The translations under genes and the position numbers were made by a program. From assembly GCA_021647315.1 (NCBI GenBank), contig JAKIUY010000006.1, positions 19,654-83,653 of the forward strand: 64,000 nt of DNA, read 5' to 3'. The notes under the pieces were generated by a model that worked only from the letters and a program-made list of their open reading frames with translations, was not told the origin of the DNA and ran no database searches. Position 1 is the stretch's first letter. Each line of letters begins with the position of its first letter. The stretch comes from Victivallaceae bacterium (lineage in GTDB: Bacteria > Verrucomicrobiota > Lentisphaeria > Victivallales > Victivallaceae). Shown here in pieces: positions 62,549 to 64,000 of the stretch.

Positions 62549-63574
62549 GTGAACATAGCATTAAAAGAACGTTATAATGTACATGATGTGGCAAAAGCAG
62601 CCGGAGTCAGTGCGATGACTATTACCCGGGTATTCAATAATTCTGCTCGGGTTGCACCTGCGACCAAAGCAAAAGTACTGGATGCCGCTGGTAAGCTTAA
62701 TTATCGTCCCAGCCGTTCAGCCCGGACGCTGCGTCAGGGACGTTCTCACAGCATCGGGCTCCTGTGGTCGCTGGGGGGGCCACATGATTCGACAGATGTG
62801 GTGCGCAAAATGACCCATGTGTTATCAGAAGCCGGTTATGTCAGTTATCTGACCGATACAATGTCAGAGAGAAAAATCATCAATAATTGTCTGATTGATC
62901 TGATTGAGCGCAAAGTAGATGGCTTGATTATTCAGGCTCCGGATCATGACCCGACACTTACGGAGTATATTTCATTGCTGAATGAAATTGGTTCGGTAGT
63001 CGTAGTTTCACCTAATCTGCCAGATGAAGATATGCCATTTGATTACCTGCATCGTGATTTAATGTATGGAATTGATAAAAGTTTGAGTTATCTGTATGAA
63101 ACTGGTCGACGTAATATTCTGGTACTGGCTACTCAGGGGAAAAAACTTGTTGAGATTGAAGAAATGTTTGCTCAACAACCTTATATTAATTTTCTAAGCT
63201 ATGGCCATATTGAGACGGGTAAACAGCAAATTGATTATCATCTATTTGCAGAAAAGGTGAAATTACATCTTGACCAGGGCAAAAGGTGTGATGCGGTCTG
63301 GTGTTCATGTGATGAAGGTGCTGCCGCAGTAATAACGCTACTGCAGGATCGTGGGATGCGCGTGCCGGAAGATATTGCGGTCTCCGGGGTTAATGATACT
63401 CCGATATGTCAATATATACGGCCGGGCATTGCCAGTATTGACCGGAAAAACAGTGAAGTCGCCGCAATCGCCGCCAGCATGCTGTTGAAAAGAATTGCCA
63501 ATCCTGAATTGCCTCTACAACGTGAAACAGTAAATATGCGATTTGTCAAACGTAAATCGGCAGGAGGGGAATGA
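62549..63574 (+). CDS. LacI family transcriptional repressor
   Basis: 341 aa with a GTG start, AAGGAG 5 bases upstream. YNVHDVAKAAGVSAMTITRVFNNSARVAPATKAKVLDAAGKLNYRPSRSARTLRQG is the LacI HTH and hinge; SIGLLWSLGGPHDS, VDGLIIQAPDHD and IAVSGVNDTPICQYIRPGIASID give the sugar-binding core. Three operator-like palindromes in its own promoter indicate autoregulation. No neighbouring metabolic gene in the window carries the same operator, so the wider regulon lies beyond 64000 or elsewhere. Confidence 0.92.
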   Translation: MNIALKERYNVHDVAKAAGVSAMTITRVFNNSARVAPATKAKVLDAAGKLNYRPSRSARTLRQGRSHSIGLLWSLGGPHDSTDVVRKMTHVLSEAGYVSYLTDTMSERKIINNCLIDLIERKVDGLIIQAPDHDPTLTEYISLLNEIGSVVVVSPNLPDEDMPFDYLHRDLMYGIDKSLSYLYETGRRNILVLATQGKKLVEIEEMFAQQPYINFLSYGHIETGKQQIDYHLFAEKVKLHLDQGKRCDAVWCSCDEGAAAVITLLQDRGMRVPEDIAVSGVNDTPICQYIRPGIASIDRKNSEVAAIAASMLLKRIANPELPLQRETVNMRFVKRKSAGGE

Positions 63575-64000
63575 TTTTTAATGAAGGCGTAGCCGTGGCT
63601 GGCGTTCCGCCAGAGCGTAGCGTCAATTATGATTGCAGATTGATATTTTAAAATGTGGGAGCCGACCGCCGGGCGAATGATGTTGTAGGGGAAAAACCCT
63701 GTTCTGCCCTAAATTACCCAAATGGAGAAATGCCTATGGTGTGATAGAAAAATTAATTATTAACAATTTTAGGGTAATTCCCCCATGGTTGTCCAAATAT
63801 GATCGTGATTATGTCGTGTTGACAGAATCATATTTTTACCAATATTTTAATATTAACAAAAATGACTCGTGCGAAATAGGAAAAAATTGAATATCCAATA
63901 TCGCACACGGAATATCCAACAGATGAAGTGAAGAAAAAAACTTTGAAATTGAAAATTGAGCATTGGGAATTGAATATTAGTTGAAAATATTGAGAATTTG
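63575..64000. other. Terminal stretch without gene
   Basis: It holds a GTGGGAGCCGA segment near 63655 related to family E (also at about 6959), and AT-rich sequence with TGAATATCCAATATC-like short repeats near 63885. No coding frame is visible. Confidence 0.5.

Overview
The window looks like chromosomal DNA from a Lentisphaerota/Victivallales-type member of the PVC bacteria. The clearest hints are a prepilin-like protein with the FTLIELLVV leader and an H-x9-DG tail, a DapL-type LL-diaminopimelate aminotransferase, a zinc-ribbon Ser/Thr kinase with one membrane span, DUF4091/GH20-like hydrolases, and many ROK, AraC, GntR and LacI regulators beside Gfo/Idh/MocA dehydrogenases and TIM-barrel isomerases. 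The placement is inferred from gene content; there is no rRNA in the window.

Layout. 1-10183 is mostly housekeeping: the end of ribBA, then ribH-nusB-ftsY with short overlaps and a C39-like secreted peptidase, a TolC-like lipoprotein, dapL, a NifU-like scaffold, a small Smr protein, mazG and a secreted lactonase. 10180-26693 is carbohydrate metabolism in regulator-headed blocks. ROK regulator 1 diverges from a DegT/Gfo-Idh/creatininase/cyclase/AAC(3)-TIM fusion block. An AraC-PocR regulator diverges from a Gfo-Idh plus isomerase pair. ROK regulator 2 diverges from a NagB-like protein followed by a PIG-L deacetylase. A PfkB kinase follows. 26700-35655 holds an AraR-type GntR regulator, a prepilin-like protein with a consensus sigma-70 promoter, a DUF4091 hydrolase with a small carbohydrate-binding-like partner, and a phosphatase/amidohydrolase/dehydrogenase operon.

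36510-42638 is a compact four-gene minus-strand operon unlike its neighbours: opine-type dehydrogenase, a single-chain cobalamin-binding/glutamate-mutase-like protein, a double ATP-grasp ligase and an ornithine-racemase-type PLP enzyme. It lies between cspA and a tRNA(CAU) and is the best candidate for an undescribed biosynthetic system. It combines amino-acid racemisation, carbon-skeleton rearrangement, ATP-dependent amide ligation and reductive opine formation.

43171-64000 contains the tRNA, a GH20-like hexosaminidase, an AraC regulator, PrxQ, a second PfkB kinase, an iron-type alcohol dehydrogenase, the Ser/Thr kinase with a phosphoesterase, an aldo/keto reductase, a PqiC-like lipoprotein, a LysM lipoprotein, an ECF sigma/anti-sigma pair, a NahK-like sugar kinase, a fused double amidohydrolase, a CapA-like protein and an autoregulated LacI protein with three operators.

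Intergenic DNA carries at least seven short dispersed repeat families, many sitting on or just after stop codons. One is a MITE-like element with 18-bp terminal inverted repeats; one of its copies lies in frame inside a gene and joins two amidohydrolase reading frames. All functional calls come from reading motifs by eye; no database search was run.
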